DNA from: Modestobacter italicus
GTDB taxonomy: Bacteria; Actinomycetota; Actinomycetes; Mycobacteriales; Geodermatophilaceae
Assembly: GCF_019799965.1 (NCBI RefSeq)
Contig: NZ_JABGCJ010000002.1
Coordinates: forward strand, 620,001-684,000
Reading direction: 5' to 3'
DNA: 64,000 nt
The notes under the pieces were generated by a model. The model worked only from the letters and a program-made list of their open reading frames with translations, searched no databases and was not told where the DNA came from. Numbering within the stretch: the stretch's first letter is position 1; each line of letters starts with the position of its first letter. Shown in pieces: positions 47,445 to 57,259 of the stretch. The translations under genes and the position numbers were made by a program.

Positions 47445-48095
47445 GTGACCGGCCTGCTCATCGCCGTCGGCGCTGCCGTGGGTCTGCTGCTGGGCCCCTG
47501 GCTGGCCGCGGTCACGGTGCGGCTGGCCGACCGTGACCCGGCGGCCCGGCCCTCGGCCGCCCGGGTGGCCGTCACCGCGGTGCTGGCCGGGGGCGCGCTG
47601 GCCGCCGCCCCGGCACTGACCGGAGTCCGGCCGGCCGTGCTGGCGTTCGCCTGGTTGGGGGCGGCGGCCGTCGTCCTGGCCGGGGTGGACCTGGCCGTGC
47701 ACCGGCTGCCCGACCGGGTCACCGGTCCGGCGGCCGGTGGTTGCGCCCTGGCCCTGCTGGGCGACGCCTTCGTCCTGGACAGCTGGGGAGCCCTGCTGCG
47801 CGCGCTCGCCGCGGCGGCCGCCGCGTACCTCCTGGGCACCGCCGCCCGGCTGGTCCAGCCCTCCGGCCTCGGCGGTGGGGACGTGAAGCTGGTGGCGCTG
47901 CTCGGGTTGGTGCTCGGCTGGGTCGGCTGGGGGGTGCTGCTGGCCGGGGTGTTCGCCGGCCTGCTGATCGGCGCCCTCGGCTCGCTGCTGCTGATCGCTC
48001 TGGGCCGGGCGGGCTGGCGCACCGCGATCGCCTTCGGCCCGCCCCTGCTCGTCGGCGGCTACGTCGCGCTGCTGCTGGCTGCGCCGCTCGCCTGA
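47445..48095 (+). CDS. prepilin peptidase, A24 family
   Basis: A 216-residue membrane aspartyl protease. The two catalytic Asp sites are present: one in [11 protein letters not shown] near residue 83 and one in LGGGDVKL near 146, the GxGD-type motif. Seven to eight hydrophobic segments. The N-terminal Cys-rich methyltransferase domain of classical PilD is absent, as usual for actinobacterial short forms. It lies between aroE and aroC, as in Streptomyces and Mycobacterium; pilus genes would be elsewhere. Confidence 0.9.
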   Translation: MTGLLIAVGAAVGLLLGPWLAAVTVRLADRDPAARPSAARVAVTAVLAGGALAAAPALTGVRPAVLAFAWLGAAAVVLAGVDLAVHRLPDRVTGPAAGGCALALLGDAFVLDSWGALLRALAAAAAAYLLGTAARLVQPSGLGGGDVKLVALLGLVLGWVGWGVLLAGVFAGLLIGALGSLLLIALGRAGWRTAIAFGPPLLVGGYVALLLAAPLA

Positions 48096-48153
48096 CGCCC
48101 GGCCAGATCCGGGCCCGACCCGAGCGCGCGGGGAGTCCGGCAGCGGGGGCTCC

Positions 48154-48169
48154 TAGAATCCCCGGCATG
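48154..48169 (+). promoter_or_regulatory. -10 element and leaderless start of aroC
   Basis: TAGAAT at 48154-48159 is followed after seven bases by ATG 48167. This is the best -10 match among the leaderless-type starts in the window. Confidence 0.55.
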
Positions 48170-49345
48170 TTGCGTTGGCTGACCGCAGGCGAGTCGCACG
48201 GTCAGCAGCTGACCGCTCTGCTGGAGGGGCTGCCCGCCGGGGTGCGGGTGCAGACCACCGACATCGACGCCCAGCTCACCCGTCGCCGGCTGGGCCACGG
48301 CCGCAGCGCGCGGATGAGCTTCGAGGAGGACGTGGTCACCCTCACCGGCGGCGTCCGGCACGGGGTGACCCAGGGCGGTCCGATCGCCGTCCAGATCGGC
48401 AACACCGAGTGGCCGAAGTGGCAGAGCGTCATGTCCGCCGACCCGGTGGACCCGGAGGTGCTGGAGGGCCAGGCGCGCAACGCCCCGCTCACCCGGCCCC
48501 GGCCCGGGCACGCCGACCTGGCCGGCATGCAGAAGTACGGCTTCGACGACGTCCGCCCGGTGCTGGAGCGCGCCAGCGCCCGGGAGACCGCGGCGCGGGT
48601 CGCGCTGGGCACGGTCGCGCAGGCCTTCCTGCACCAGGTGCTCGGTGTGCGGGTGGTCAGCCACGTGGTGGGCATCGGGCCGGTGACCGTGCCCGACGGT
48701 GTGCTGCCAGGTCCGGAGGACAACCCGCGGCTGGACGAGGACCCGGTGCGTTGCGCCGACCCGGCCACCAGCGAGCGGATGGTCGCCGAGATCGACGATG
48801 CCCGGAAGTCCGGCGACACCCTGGGCGGGGTGATCGAGGTCGTCGTCCACGGACTCCCGCCGGGCCTGGGCAGCCACGTGCACTGGGACCGGCGGCTGGA
48901 CTCCCGGCTGGCCGGCGCGCTGATGGGCGTGCAGTCGGTGAAGGCGGTGGAGGTCGGGGACGGGCTGGAGACCGCCCGCCGGCGCGGCTCGGTCGCCCAC
49001 GACGAGATCGACGTCGACGGGGACCGGCTTTCCCGGCGCACCGACCGGGCCGGCGGCATCGAGGGCGGCATGACCAACGGCGAGGCGCTGCGGGTCCGGG
49101 CCGCGATGAAGCCGATCAGCACCGTGCCCCGCGCGCTGGCCACCATCGACACCGCCACGGGCGAGGCCGCGGTCGCGATCAACCAGCGCAGCGACGCCTG
49201 CGCGGTGCCCCGCGGCAGCGTGGTGATGGAGGCGATGGTCGCCCTGGTGCTGGCCGACGCGGTGCTGGAGAAGTTCGGCGGCGACTCGGTCGCGGAGACC
49301 CGGCGGAACGTGCAGGGCTACCTCGACGCGCTCACCTACCGGTGA
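48167..49345 (+). CDS. aroC: chorismate synthase
   Basis: FMN-dependent last step of the shikimate pathway, from EPSP to chorismate. The 392 residues begin [15 protein letters not shown] (conserved GESHG), with [32 protein letters not shown] and GIEGGMTNG. The ATG lies seven bases after TAGAAT, so the mRNA is probably leaderless, and the gene opens the aroC-aroK-aroB-aroQ-pepP-efp-nusB unit. The stop overlaps the aroK GTG. Confidence 0.97.
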   Translation: MLRWLTAGESHGQQLTALLEGLPAGVRVQTTDIDAQLTRRRLGHGRSARMSFEEDVVTLTGGVRHGVTQGGPIAVQIGNTEWPKWQSVMSADPVDPEVLEGQARNAPLTRPRPGHADLAGMQKYGFDDVRPVLERASARETAARVALGTVAQAFLHQVLGVRVVSHVVGIGPVTVPDGVLPGPEDNPRLDEDPVRCADPATSERMVAEIDDARKSGDTLGGVIEVVVHGLPPGLGSHVHWDRRLDSRLAGALMGVQSVKAVEVGDGLETARRRGSVAHDEIDVDGDRLSRRTDRAGGIEGGMTNGEALRVRAAMKPISTVPRALATIDTATGEAAVAINQRSDACAVPRGSVVMEAMVALVLADAVLEKFGGDSVAETRRNVQGYLDALTYR

Positions 49346-49872
49346 GCGGACCCGCCCTGGTCGTCGTCGGGCCGCCCGCGGCCGGCAAGACGACGGTCGG
49401 CACGGCGGTGGCCGCGGCGCTGGGCGTGGCCTTCCGGGACACCGACGCCGACGTCGAGGCGCAGGCCGGGACGACGGTGGCCGACCTGTTCGTCCAGCAC
49501 GGCGAGCCGCACTTCCGGGCGCTGGAGGAGCAGGCGGTCGCCCGCGCGCTCGCCGAGCACGGCGGCGTGCTGGCCCTCGGTGGTGGCGCGGTGACCAGCG
49601 CGGCCACCCGCGAGCTGCTGGTCGCCCACGGACGGGCCGGCGGGGCAGTCGTCTGGCTGGACGTCGATGTGTCGTCGGCGGCCAGGCGGGTGGGCCTGTC
49701 CCGGGACCGGCCGCTGCTGGCGGTCAACCCACGCGCCATGCTGCGCACCATGCTGGAGGCCCGCGCGCCGCTCTACGCCGAGGTGGCGACGCTGACCGTC
49801 GCGACCGGCGGCCGGTCCGTCGACGAGGTGGTGGCCGACGTGCTGGCCGCCGTGGGACAGGAGGCCCCGTGA
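49342..49872 (+). CDS. aroK: shikimate kinase
   Basis: Phosphorylates shikimate at the 3-hydroxyl. The 176-residue P-loop protein shows Walker [13 protein letters not shown] near residue 9, the shikimate-binding RDTDADVE (Asp) and [14 protein letters not shown] near residue 78 and the lid with RDRPLL. Note the P-loop GPPAAGKT where most AroK have GxxGSGKS. GTG start coupled to aroC, and the stop coupled to aroB (GTGA). Confidence 0.95.
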   Translation: MSGPALVVVGPPAAGKTTVGTAVAAALGVAFRDTDADVEAQAGTTVADLFVQHGEPHFRALEEQAVARALAEHGGVLALGGGAVTSAATRELLVAHGRAGGAVVWLDVDVSSAARRVGLSRDRPLLAVNPRAMLRTMLEARAPLYAEVATLTVATGGRSVDEVVADVLAAVGQEAP

Positions 49873-50933
49873 ACCCCGACGTCCACCGGATCACCGTCGC
49901 CGGGGACCGCCCCTACGACGTGCTGATCGGCCCGGGCGTGCAGTCCCGGCTCGGGCTGGTGCTCGACGGCATCGCCCGCGCGGCGGTCGTGCACAGCCGC
50001 TCGCTGGCCGCCGCCGCCGGTGCCGCGGTCGAGACGCTGCAGCAGGCCGGGATCGCCGCCGAGGCGGTGGTCGTCCCCGACGGCGAGGCGGCCAAGACCG
50101 CCGAGGTCGCCGCCGGCGCCTGGGAGGAGTTCGGCCGGCTGGGCCTCACCCGGTCCGACGCGGTCGTCGGCGTGGGCGGGGGAGCGGTCACCGACCTGGC
50201 CGGCTTCCTCGCCGCGACCTGGACCCGCGGCATCCGTGTCGTGCAGGTGCCGACCAGCCTGCTGGCCATGGTCGACGCCGCCGTCGGCGGCAAGACCGGC
50301 ATCAACACCGCTGCGGGCAAGAACCTGGTCGGGGCCTTCCACCCGCCGGCCGCGGTGCTCGCCGACACCGACGCGCTGGCCGGGCTGCCGGAGGCGGAGC
50401 TCCGCGCCGGCCTGGCCGAGGTGGTCAAGTGCGGCTTCATCGCCGACGGCCGCATCCTGGAGCTGCTGGGCACCGACCCGACCGGCCGGCGGGACACCGC
50501 CGAGCTGATCGCCCGCGCCGTGCAGGTCAAGGCCGACGCGGTGGGGGAGGACCTCTACGACACCGGCCGCCGGGAGTTCCTCAACTACGGGCACACCCTG
50601 GGGCACGCCATCGAGCGGGTCGAGGACTTCGGCTGGCGGCACGGGGAGGCCGTCGCGGTCGGGCTGGTGTTCGCCGCCGAGCTCGCCGCCCAGGCCGGCC
50701 GGCTGTCCCGTGCCGACGCCGACCGGCACCGTGAGCTGATCTCCGCGATGGGCCTGCCCACCACCTACCGCGGCGACTGGGAGCAGCTGCAGGCGGTGAT
50801 GCGGCTGGACAAGAAGGCCCGCGGCGCCTCGCTGCGCTTCGTCGTCCTCGACGGGCTCGGCGCCCCGACGATCCTGACCGACCCCGACCAGGCCTGGCTC
50901 GACGCCGCCTGGGCAGCTGTGGAGGAAGCATGA
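49869..50933 (+). CDS. aroB: 3-dehydroquinate synthase
   Basis: NAD- and Zn-dependent cyclisation of DAHP. The 354 residues show [27 protein letters not shown], the conserved [19 protein letters not shown], the zinc ligands in [13 protein letters not shown] and the Glu of [14 protein letters not shown] overlaps aroK; stop overlaps aroQ (ATGA). Complete and ordinary. Confidence 0.97.
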   Translation: MNPDVHRITVAGDRPYDVLIGPGVQSRLGLVLDGIARAAVVHSRSLAAAAGAAVETLQQAGIAAEAVVVPDGEAAKTAEVAAGAWEEFGRLGLTRSDAVVGVGGGAVTDLAGFLAATWTRGIRVVQVPTSLLAMVDAAVGGKTGINTAAGKNLVGAFHPPAAVLADTDALAGLPEAELRAGLAEVVKCGFIADGRILELLGTDPTGRRDTAELIARAVQVKADAVGEDLYDTGRREFLNYGHTLGHAIERVEDFGWRHGEAVAVGLVFAAELAAQAGRLSRADADRHRELISAMGLPTTYRGDWEQLQAVMRLDKKARGASLRFVVLDGLGAPTILTDPDQAWLDAAWAAVEEA

Positions 50934-51364
50934 CGATCCAGGTGCTCAACGGCGCCAACCTCGGCCGGCTCGGCACCCGCGAGCCGGAGGTGTACGGCTC
51001 GACCACGCACGCCGAGCTGGTCGAGCTGATCGGCGCTGCCGCCACCGAGCTGGGGCTGGACGTCGTCGTCCGGCAGACCGACTCCGAGGCGGAGCTGCTC
51101 GGCTGGGTGCACGACGCGACCGACGCCGGGGACGCGGTGGTGATCAACCCCGGCGGCTGGTCGCACACCTCGGTGGTGCTGCGCGACGCGCTGGCCGCGG
51201 TCACCGCGCCGGTGGTCGAGGTGCACATCACCAACGTGCACGCCCGCGAGGGCTTCCGGCACCACTCCTACGTCTCCGCCGTCGCCGACGGCACGATCGT
51301 CGGGCTCGGGGTGACCGGCTACGAGCTGGCGCTGCGCTACCTGGCCGGGAAGGGCGTGCGATGA
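50930..51364 (+). CDS. aroQ: type II 3-dehydroquinate dehydratase
   Basis: Dodecameric dehydratase making 3-dehydroshikimate. The 144 residues include [19 protein letters not shown] (catalytic Arg and Tyr loop), the [17 protein letters not shown] block and [18 protein letters not shown] with the catalytic His. ATG start overlaps aroB, and the stop overlaps the peptidase start. Completes a four-gene chorismate block; aroE is 3.5 kb upstream. Confidence 0.97.
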   Translation: MTIQVLNGANLGRLGTREPEVYGSTTHAELVELIGAAATELGLDVVVRQTDSEAELLGWVHDATDAGDAVVINPGGWSHTSVVLRDALAAVTAPVVEVHITNVHAREGFRHHSYVSAVADGTIVGLGVTGYELALRYLAGKGVR

Positions 51365-52467
51365 GCCGGGACACCTCGCGCGAGGCGGCCCGCCGCGAGC
51401 GGCTGCGCCAGACCGCGGCGGCCAACGGGCTGGACGCCGTCCTGGTCACCAACCTGCTCAACGTGCGGTACCTGACCGGGTTCACCGGCTCCAACGGGGC
51501 GCTGCTGCTGCGCACCGACGGCCGTGACCTGTTCGGCACCGACGGCCGGTACACCACCCAGGCGGCGAGTCAGGTGCCCGACGTGGAGGTGCTGGTCGAC
51601 CGCGGCACCATGCCGGCGCTGGCCCGGGCCGCGCTGGCCGGTGGGGCGACCCGGCTGGGCTTCGAGTCCCACGTCGTCACCGTCGACGAGCTGCGCGGCC
51701 TGGAGCGGCTGATCGGCGAGGCCGGCTCCGCGGTCGAGCTGGTCAGCGTCCGGCGGACGGTGGAGACGCTGCGCGCGATCAAGGACGACGGCGAGGTCGA
51801 GGCGCTGCGCCGGGCCTGCGCGGTCGCCGACCAGGCGCTGGCCGAGCTGGCCGCCGAGGGCGCGTTGCGGCCGGGGCGCACCGAGCTGCAGGTGGGCCGC
51901 GAGCTCGACGCCCGGATGCTGGCGCTGGGCGCGGAGGCGCCCAGCTTCGAGACGATCGTGGCCGCCGGCGCGAACTCGGCGATCCCGCACCACCGGCCCG
52001 ACGGCACCGAGCTGCGCGAGGGCAACTTCCTCAAGCTCGACTTCGGCGCCACCGTCGACGGCTACCACTCCGACATGACCCGCACGCTGGTGCTCGGGCA
52101 CGCCGCGGACTGGCAGCGGGAGGTGTACCAGCTGGTCGCGGAGTCCCAGGCCGCCGGCCGGGCGGCCCTCGCGGTCGGCGCGGACGTCACCGCGGTGGAC
52201 GCCGCCTCTCGTGACGTCATCGCCGCCGCCGGCCACGGTGAGCACTTCACCCACGGGCTCGGGCACGGGGTGGGGCTGGAGATCCACGAGGCTCCGGCCA
52301 TCTCGGCACTGGGCGCAGGTACCCTGGCCGCTGGCATGGCCGTCACCGTGGAGCCCGGGGTGTACCTGCCCGGCCACGGCGGTGTCCGGATCGAGGACAC
52401 CTTGGTCGTCACGGACGACGAGCCCGAGTTGTTGACCCTCACGAGCAAGGAACTGCTGGTCCTCTAG
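51361..52467 (+). CDS. Xaa-Pro aminopeptidase-like metallopeptidase (M24)
   Basis: A 368-residue pita-bread-fold peptidase. An N-terminal creatinase-like domain (residues 1-135) precedes the M24 domain. Metal ligands can be placed: [17 protein letters not shown] (two Asp), [15 protein letters not shown] (His) and [18 protein letters not shown] (two Glu). Its place directly before efp is conserved in Gram-positive bacteria. The stop TAG is directly followed by the efp ATG. The likely role is cleavage of X-Pro dipeptides. Confidence 0.92.
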   Translation: MSRDTSREAARRERLRQTAAANGLDAVLVTNLLNVRYLTGFTGSNGALLLRTDGRDLFGTDGRYTTQAASQVPDVEVLVDRGTMPALARAALAGGATRLGFESHVVTVDELRGLERLIGEAGSAVELVSVRRTVETLRAIKDDGEVEALRRACAVADQALAELAAEGALRPGRTELQVGRELDARMLALGAEAPSFETIVAAGANSAIPHHRPDGTELREGNFLKLDFGATVDGYHSDMTRTLVLGHAADWQREVYQLVAESQAAGRAALAVGADVTAVDAASRDVIAAAGHGEHFTHGLGHGVGLEIHEAPAISALGAGTLAAGMAVTVEPGVYLPGHGGVRIEDTLVVTDDEPELLTLTSKELLVL

Positions 52468-53028
52468 ATGGCTACCACCAACGACCTCAAGAACGGCATC
52501 GTCCTCAACCTCGACGGTCAGCTCTGGACCGTCACCGACTTCCAGCACGTGAAGCCGGGCAAGGGCGGGGCGTTCGTCCGTACCACCCTGAAGAACGTGC
52601 TCTCGGGCAAGGTCGTCGACCGCACCTTCAACGCCGGCACCAAGGTGGAGACGGCGACGGTCGACAAGCGCTCGATGACCTACCTGTACAAGGAGGGCAC
52701 CGACTTCGTCTTCATGGACGGCGACACCTTCGAGCAGATCTACGTGCCGGAGGTGACCGTCGGCGGCGGCGCGGACTACCTGCTGGACAACACCGAGGTC
52801 ATCGTGGCGGTGCACGACGGCACCCCGCTGTACGTCGAGCTCCCGGTCACCATGGAGCTCGTGGTGTCCCACACCGACCCGGGCCTGCAGGGCGACCGCT
52901 CCACCGGCGGCACCAAGCCGGCCACGCTGGAGACCGGCGCGGAGATCCAGGTCCCGCTGTTCATCACCACCGGCGAGAAGCTGAAGGTCGACACCCGCGA
53001 CGGTCGCTACCTCGGCCGGGTCAGCTGA
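52468..53028 (+). CDS. efp: elongation factor P
   Basis: Rescues ribosomes stalled at polyproline. The 186 residues start [13 protein letters not shown]; the loop with the tip lysine is [11 protein letters not shown] (K32), then three OB-like domains ending [18 protein letters not shown]. No EpmA-type modification enzymes are nearby, which fits the unmodified-lysine type of EF-P in actinobacteria. ATG starts immediately after the peptidase stop. Confidence 0.97.
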   Translation: MATTNDLKNGIVLNLDGQLWTVTDFQHVKPGKGGAFVRTTLKNVLSGKVVDRTFNAGTKVETATVDKRSMTYLYKEGTDFVFMDGDTFEQIYVPEVTVGGGADYLLDNTEVIVAVHDGTPLYVELPVTMELVVSHTDPGLQGDRSTGGTKPATLETGAEIQVPLFITTGEKLKVDTRDGRYLGRVS

Positions 53029-53032
53029 CCTC

Positions 53033-53437
53033 GTGGCAGCCCGTTCCAAGGCACGCAAGCGCGCGGTCGACGTCCTGTACGAGGCCGACCTGCGGGGCGA
53101 CGACCCGCTGGCCCTGCTCCGCGAGCGGGTCGCCGACGGCAACCCGCCGGTGCCCGAGCACGCCGTCCGGCTGGTCGAGGGGGCCGTGGAGCAGCAGCCC
53201 CGGATCGACGAGCTGATCGAGCAGCACGCCTCGGGCTGGTCGCTGGACCGGTTGCCCGACGTGGACCGCGCCATCCTGCGGATGGCGGTCTACGAGCTGC
53301 TGTGGGTCGACGACGTGCCCGACGCGGTGGTCATCGACGAGGCGGTGGAGCTGGCCAAGGCGCTGTCCACCGACGACTCACCGGCCTACGTCAACGGCGT
53401 CCTCGGCGGCATCGTGCGGGCCGAGATCCCCACCTGA
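53033..53437 (+). CDS. nusB: transcription antitermination protein NusB
   Basis: Forms the rRNA antitermination complex with NusE. The 134-residue helical protein starts MAARSKARKRAVDVLYEADLRG and has LDRLPDVDRAILRMAVYELLW and VVIDEAVELAKALSTDDSPAYVNGVL, all typical. GTG start four bases after efp. A strong terminator follows 15 bases after the stop. Confidence 0.96.
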   Translation: MAARSKARKRAVDVLYEADLRGDDPLALLRERVADGNPPVPEHAVRLVEGAVEQQPRIDELIEQHASGWSLDRLPDVDRAILRMAVYELLWVDDVPDAVVIDEAVELAKALSTDDSPAYVNGVLGGIVRAEIPT

Positions 53438-53452
53438 GGCCCCAGCGACACC

Positions 53453-53487
53453 GACGGGCCCGCTCCGGACCTCGGAGTGGGCCCGTC
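53453..53487 (+). terminator. terminator of the aroC...nusB operon
   Basis: A 15-bp stem (53453-53467 with 53473-53487, one G-T wobble) and loop GACCT, 15 bases after the nusB stop. Confidence 0.8.
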
Positions 53488-53543
53488 GTCCTCAGGCCGA
53501 CTGAGCAGTTGCTGCTGTCGACACGCGACGCCACCCGACCCAC

Positions 53544-53601
53544 CGAGATCTGCGATCTCGGGGACCTCGGCCGGTAGGACGCCACGAGATCGCAGATCTC
53601 G
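53544..53601. repeat. 17-bp inverted repeat between nusB and bldD
   Basis: CGAGATCTGCGATCTCG (53544-53560) is exactly reverse-complementary to 53585-53601, with a 24-base spacer. Each arm is itself nearly palindromic (GAGATC and GATCTC). It lies between the nusB and bldD terminators, so it is not needed as either. Confidence 0.75.
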
Positions 53602-53613
53602 CGCGCGCCGATA

Positions 53614-53656
53614 CGCACAGAGGCCCCGCCCGCTCACCGGGTGGGGCCTCTGTGCG
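53614..53656 (-). terminator. terminator of bldD
   Basis: An 18-bp stem (53614-53631 with 53639-53656, one G-T wobble) and loop GCTCACC, nine bases past the bldD stop on the minus strand. Confidence 0.75.
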
Positions 53657-53665
53657 TCGGTCGGG

Positions 53666-54211
53666 TCAGCGGGGGGAGCGCCGCCGGTCGCCGCCCCAGG
53701 ACGGCTCGTCGTCGTCCTCGGTGGCGTAGCCGACGCCGTCTGCGCCGGGGGAGAGCACGCCCCACTCGATGAGCCGGGTGGTCAGCTCGTCGGGGCTCAT
53801 GTCGTAGATGATCGCCAGCGACTTGAGGTCCTCGGCGCGGATGGACAGCACCTTGCCGTTGTAGTCGTGGCGCTGCGCCTGGATGGTGGAGGCGTAGCGG
53901 GCCAGCGGGCCGGCCTCGTCGGCGGGCAGCGAGCCCAGCGACTCCAGGTTCAGCACGATCTTGGTGCTCTTGGTGACCGCGGAGCTGGGCCGCGGGTCGG
54001 GCAGCAGCTCGGAGACCGGGACGCCGTAGAAGACAGCCAGCTCGGACAGTCGCTGGACGGTGACCGCGCGGTCGCCGCGCTCGTAGGAGCCGACGACGAC
54101 GGCCTTCCACCGTCCGTGGGACTTGTCCTCCACGCCCTGCAACGACAGCCCTTGCTGGTTGCGGATGGCCCGCAGGCGGGCGCCCAGCGCCCTGGAGTAG
54201 TCGGTGCTCAT
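53666..54211 (-). CDS. bldD: BldD-like developmental master regulator
   Basis: A 181-residue transcription factor. The N-terminal helix-turn-helix (residues 8-70: LRAIRNQQGLSLQGVED then SYERGDRAVTVQRL) and the C-terminal domain match Streptomyces BldD, which dimerises through tetrameric cyclic-di-GMP. The binding signature RGD-x8-RxxD appears here as R114-H115-D116 ... R125-A126-E127-D128, so the Gly is replaced by His while charged residues are kept. A 30-residue acidic/basic tail follows. The ATG has AGAGG upstream. It is divergent from pyrR. Confidence 0.92.
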   Translation of the reverse strand: MSTDYSRALGARLRAIRNQQGLSLQGVEDKSHGRWKAVVVGSYERGDRAVTVQRLSELAVFYGVPVSELLPDPRPSSAVTKSTKIVLNLESLGSLPADEAGPLARYASTIQAQRHDYNGKVLSIRAEDLKSLAIIYDMSPDELTTRLIEWGVLSPGADGVGYATEDDDEPSWGGDRRRSPR

Positions 54212-54367
54212 GACCTCTGCTCACTGACTGTCGTCGTAATGGGACCGTGCTCGTCACGCAGAGTACTTGGCTTCCCTGGGCGGCGACAGTCAGGAGCCCC
54301 GTTCGGGTCAGATCTCCTCCCGCGGGCGGACCGGCGGGCGCGACGTGGGTCACCTCGGCGGGTGCAG

Positions 54368-54460
54368 TACCGTCGCCGTCGGTCCACCTCCGTCGCCGGC
54401 CGTCCCGGCCGACGACGGCGAACTCCTTTAACGACCCGTCCCGTGAGGCGGGGAAGGAGG
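54368..54460 (+). promoter_or_regulatory. pyr operon promoter and PyrR-type leader
   Basis: TACCGT at 54368-54373 is a candidate -10. In the leader, CTCCTT (54423-54428) can pair with AAGGAG (54454-54459), which is the pyrR Shine-Dalgarno sequence. An inner CCCG/CGGG pair encloses GTCCCGTGAGGC, the loop sequence typical of PyrR-binding RNA. UMP-bound PyrR would stabilise the hairpin and hide the ribosome site. The remaining 54212-54367 stretch holds the bldD promoter; I see nothing else. Confidence 0.75.
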
Positions 54461-54465
54461 CTGCG

Positions 54466-55059
54466 ATGACCGAGCGCCCGGCGCCGTCATCAGAGCTGTC
54501 TGCACCACCCACGCCCGCCCAGCCGGCCGCGCTGCTGACCGCGGACGACGTCGCCCGCGTCGTCGACCGGATCGCCCACCAGCTGATCGAGAAGGCCGGG
54601 GACTCCCTCGCCGACCTCGTGCTGGTCGGCATCCCCACCCGCGGCGCCCCGCTGGCCCGCCGGCTGGCCGCCCGCGTCGAGTCCTTCTCCCAGCAGCCCG
54701 TCGAGGTCGGCACCGTCGACATCACCCTCTACCGCGACGACCTGCGGCTGCGCGGGGTGCGCGCGCTGGAGGACACCCGGCTGCCCGAGGCCGGCATCGA
54801 CGGCCGGCTGGTCGTCCTCGTCGACGACGTGCTGTTCTCCGGCCGTTCGGTGCGGGCGGCGCTGGACGCGCTGCGCGACCTGGGCCGGCCGCGCGCCGTC
54901 CAGCTCGCCGTGCTGGTCGACCGCGGCCACCGGGAGCTGCCGATCCGCGCCGACTACGTGGGCAAGAACGTGCCGACCGCGCGCAGCCAGAAGGTCGAGG
55001 TGCACCTGGCCGAGATCGACGGGCTGGACGAGGTGCTGGTCACCGGGGGCGACCGGTGA
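54466..55059 (+). CDS. pyrR: bifunctional pyr operon regulator / uracil phosphoribosyltransferase
   Basis: Binds its own leader RNA when UMP is high and also converts uracil plus PRPP to UMP. The 197 residues carry [23 protein letters not shown], the PRPP motif [18 protein letters not shown] and [20 protein letters not shown], all PyrR signatures. The first 25 residues are a Pro/Ala-rich extension. ATG with GGAGG five bases upstream, within a hairpin that can sequester it. First gene of the UMP operon; overlaps pyrB by four bases. Confidence 0.96.
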   Translation: MTERPAPSSELSAPPTPAQPAALLTADDVARVVDRIAHQLIEKAGDSLADLVLVGIPTRGAPLARRLAARVESFSQQPVEVGTVDITLYRDDLRLRGVRALEDTRLPEAGIDGRLVVLVDDVLFSGRSVRAALDALRDLGRPRAVQLAVLVDRGHRELPIRADYVGKNVPTARSQKVEVHLAEIDGLDEVLVTGGDR

Positions 55060-55976
55060 AGCGGCACCTGCTGGAGGCCGGCGACCTGGACCGGGCCGAC
55101 GCGACCCTCGTGCTGGACACCGCGGCGCAGATCGAGCAGGCGCTGGCCGGCCGTGAGGTCAAGAAGCTGCCGACCCTGCGCGGGCGCACCGTGGTCAACC
55201 TCTTCTTCGAGGACTCCACCCGCACCCGGATCAGCTTCGAGCTGGCCGCCAAGCGGTTGAGCGCCGACGTCATCAACTTCTCCGCCAAGGGCAGCAGCGT
55301 CTCCAAGGGCGAGAGCCTCAAGGACACCGCGCTCACCCTGGAGGCGATGGGGGCCGACGGCATCGTCGTCCGGCACGGGGCCTCCGGGGCGCCGCACCGG
55401 CTCGCGCACTGGGTCCGCGGCAGCGTGGTCAACGCCGGGGACGGCACCCACGAGCACCCCACCCAGGCGCTGCTGGACGCCTACACGATCCGGCAGCGGC
55501 TGGGCCGTCTGGACGGCGTCCGGGTGGCGGTGGTCGGCGACGTGCTGCACAGCCGGGTGGCCCGCTCCAACGTCTGGCTGCTGTCCACCCTGGGCGCCGA
55601 GGTGACCCTGGTCGCCCCGCCGACGCTGCTGCCGGTGGGCGTGGGCAGCTGGCCGGTGACGGTCAGCTACGACCTGGACGCCGTGCTGCCCAAGGCCGAC
55701 GTGGTGATGATGCTGCGCGTGCAGGCCGAGCGGATGAACGCCTCGTTCTTCCCCAGCGCCCGCGAGTACAGCCGGCGCTACGGCCTGGACGCCCACCGGA
55801 TGGCGGCGCTGCCGGACGACGCGATCGTCATGCACCCCGGCCCGATGAACCGCGGCATGGAGATCGCCGCCGAGGTGGCCGACTCCGCCCGCTCCACGAT
55901 CGTCGACCAGGTCGGCAACGGCGTCAGCGTGCGCATGGCCGTCCTGTACCTGCTGCTGGGAGGCGCACCCGAATGA
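55056..55976 (+). CDS. pyrB: aspartate carbamoyltransferase catalytic subunit
   Basis: First committed step of pyrimidine synthesis, making carbamoyl aspartate. The 306 residues include the carbamoyl phosphate site [13 protein letters not shown] near residue 51, [29 protein letters not shown] and [12 protein letters not shown]. No pyrI regulatory subunit gene follows, as usual in actinobacteria. GTG start coupled to pyrR; stop coupled to pyrC (ATGA). Confidence 0.97.
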   Translation: MKRHLLEAGDLDRADATLVLDTAAQIEQALAGREVKKLPTLRGRTVVNLFFEDSTRTRISFELAAKRLSADVINFSAKGSSVSKGESLKDTALTLEAMGADGIVVRHGASGAPHRLAHWVRGSVVNAGDGTHEHPTQALLDAYTIRQRLGRLDGVRVAVVGDVLHSRVARSNVWLLSTLGAEVTLVAPPTLLPVGVGSWPVTVSYDLDAVLPKADVVMMLRVQAERMNASFFPSAREYSRRYGLDAHRMAALPDDAIVMHPGPMNRGMEIAAEVADSARSTIVDQVGNGVSVRMAVLYLLLGGAPE

Positions 55977-57259
55977 GCACGCTGATCAAGGGCGCCCGCC
56001 CGTACGGCGAGGAAGCCGTCGACCTGCTGCTGGACGGTGGCGTGATCGCCGCCGTCGGCACCGACCTGCCTGCGGACGGCGCCCAGGTGGTGGACGGCTC
56101 CGGGCTGGTCGCGCTGCCCGGGCTGGTCGACCTGCACACCCACCTGCGCGAGCCGGGCCGGGAGGACGCCGAGACCGTCGAGACCGGCAGCCGAGCCGCG
56201 GCGCTGGGCGGGTTCACCGCGGTGCACGCGATGGCCAACACCGACCCGGTCGCCGACACCGCCGGCGTCGTCGAGCAGGTCTGGCGGCTGGGCCAGCAGG
56301 CCGGGCTGGTCGACGTCGTCCCGGTCGGGGCGGTCACCGTCGGCCTGCGCGGCGAGCGGCTGGCCGAGCTCGGCGCGATGGCCGACTCCGCCGCCCGGGT
56401 GCGCGTCTTCTCCGACGACGGGCACTGCGTGGCCGACCCTGCGCTGATGCGCCGGGCGCTGGAGTACGTCAAGGCCCTCGACGGCGTCGTCGCCCAGCAC
56501 GCGGAGGAGCCCCGGCTCACCGTCGGCGCGCAGATGAACGAGGGCGACCGCTCCGCGCGGCTGGGGCTCACCGGCTGGCCGGCCGCGGCCGAGGAGGCGG
56601 TGATCGCCCGGGACGTGTTGCTGGCCGGTCACGTCGGGGCGCGGCTGCACGTCTGCCACGTCTCCACCGCCGGGTCGGTGGAGATCCTGCGCTGGGCGAA
56701 GTCGCGCGGGGTGCAGGTGACCGCCGAGGTGACGCCGCACCACCTGCTGCTCACCGACGAGTGCGCGGAGACCTACGACCCGGTGTTCAAGGTGAACCCG
56801 CCGCTGCGCACCGACGCCGACGTCCAGGCGCTCCGGGCCGGGCTGGCCGACGGCACGATCGACGCCGTCGCCACCGACCACGCCCCGCACGCGGTGGAGG
56901 ACAAGGAGAGCGAGTGGGCCGCCGCCCGGCCGGGGATGCTCGGCCTGGAGCAGGCGCTCGCGATCGTCGTCCAGACCATGGTCGAGCCCGGCCTGCTGGA
57001 CTGGCGCGGCGTCGCCGATCGCATGTCGGTCCGCCCCGCGGCCATCGGCCGCCTGGACGGGCACGGCCGCCCGCTCGCCGTCGGCGAGCCGGCCAACCTG
57101 CTGCTGCTGGACCCCACGCACCGGGCCACCGTCGACCCGGCTGCGCTGGCCAGCCGCAGCCGCAACAGCCCCTATGCCGGCCGGGAGCTCCCCGGCCGGG
57201 TGGTCGCCACGTTCCTGCGGGGCGTGCCGACCGTGCTCGACGGAAAGGCAACGAAGTGA
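55973..57259 (+). CDS. pyrC: dihydroorotase
   Basis: Zinc amidohydrolase closing carbamoyl aspartate to dihydroorotate. The 428 residues have the metal motif [11 protein letters not shown] near residue 50, a second His ligand in [13 protein letters not shown], and ATDHAPH near residue 303 with the catalytic Asp. This is a class I dihydroorotase (long form). ATG start; stop overlaps the carA GTG. The small membrane protein gene found between pyrC and carA in Mycobacterium is missing here. Confidence 0.97.
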   Translation: MSTLIKGARPYGEEAVDLLLDGGVIAAVGTDLPADGAQVVDGSGLVALPGLVDLHTHLREPGREDAETVETGSRAAALGGFTAVHAMANTDPVADTAGVVEQVWRLGQQAGLVDVVPVGAVTVGLRGERLAELGAMADSAARVRVFSDDGHCVADPALMRRALEYVKALDGVVAQHAEEPRLTVGAQMNEGDRSARLGLTGWPAAAEEAVIARDVLLAGHVGARLHVCHVSTAGSVEILRWAKSRGVQVTAEVTPHHLLLTDECAETYDPVFKVNPPLRTDADVQALRAGLADGTIDAVATDHAPHAVEDKESEWAAARPGMLGLEQALAIVVQTMVEPGLLDWRGVADRMSVRPAAIGRLDGHGRPLAVGEPANLLLLDPTHRATVDPAALASRSRNSPYAGRELPGRVVATFLRGVPTVLDGKATK

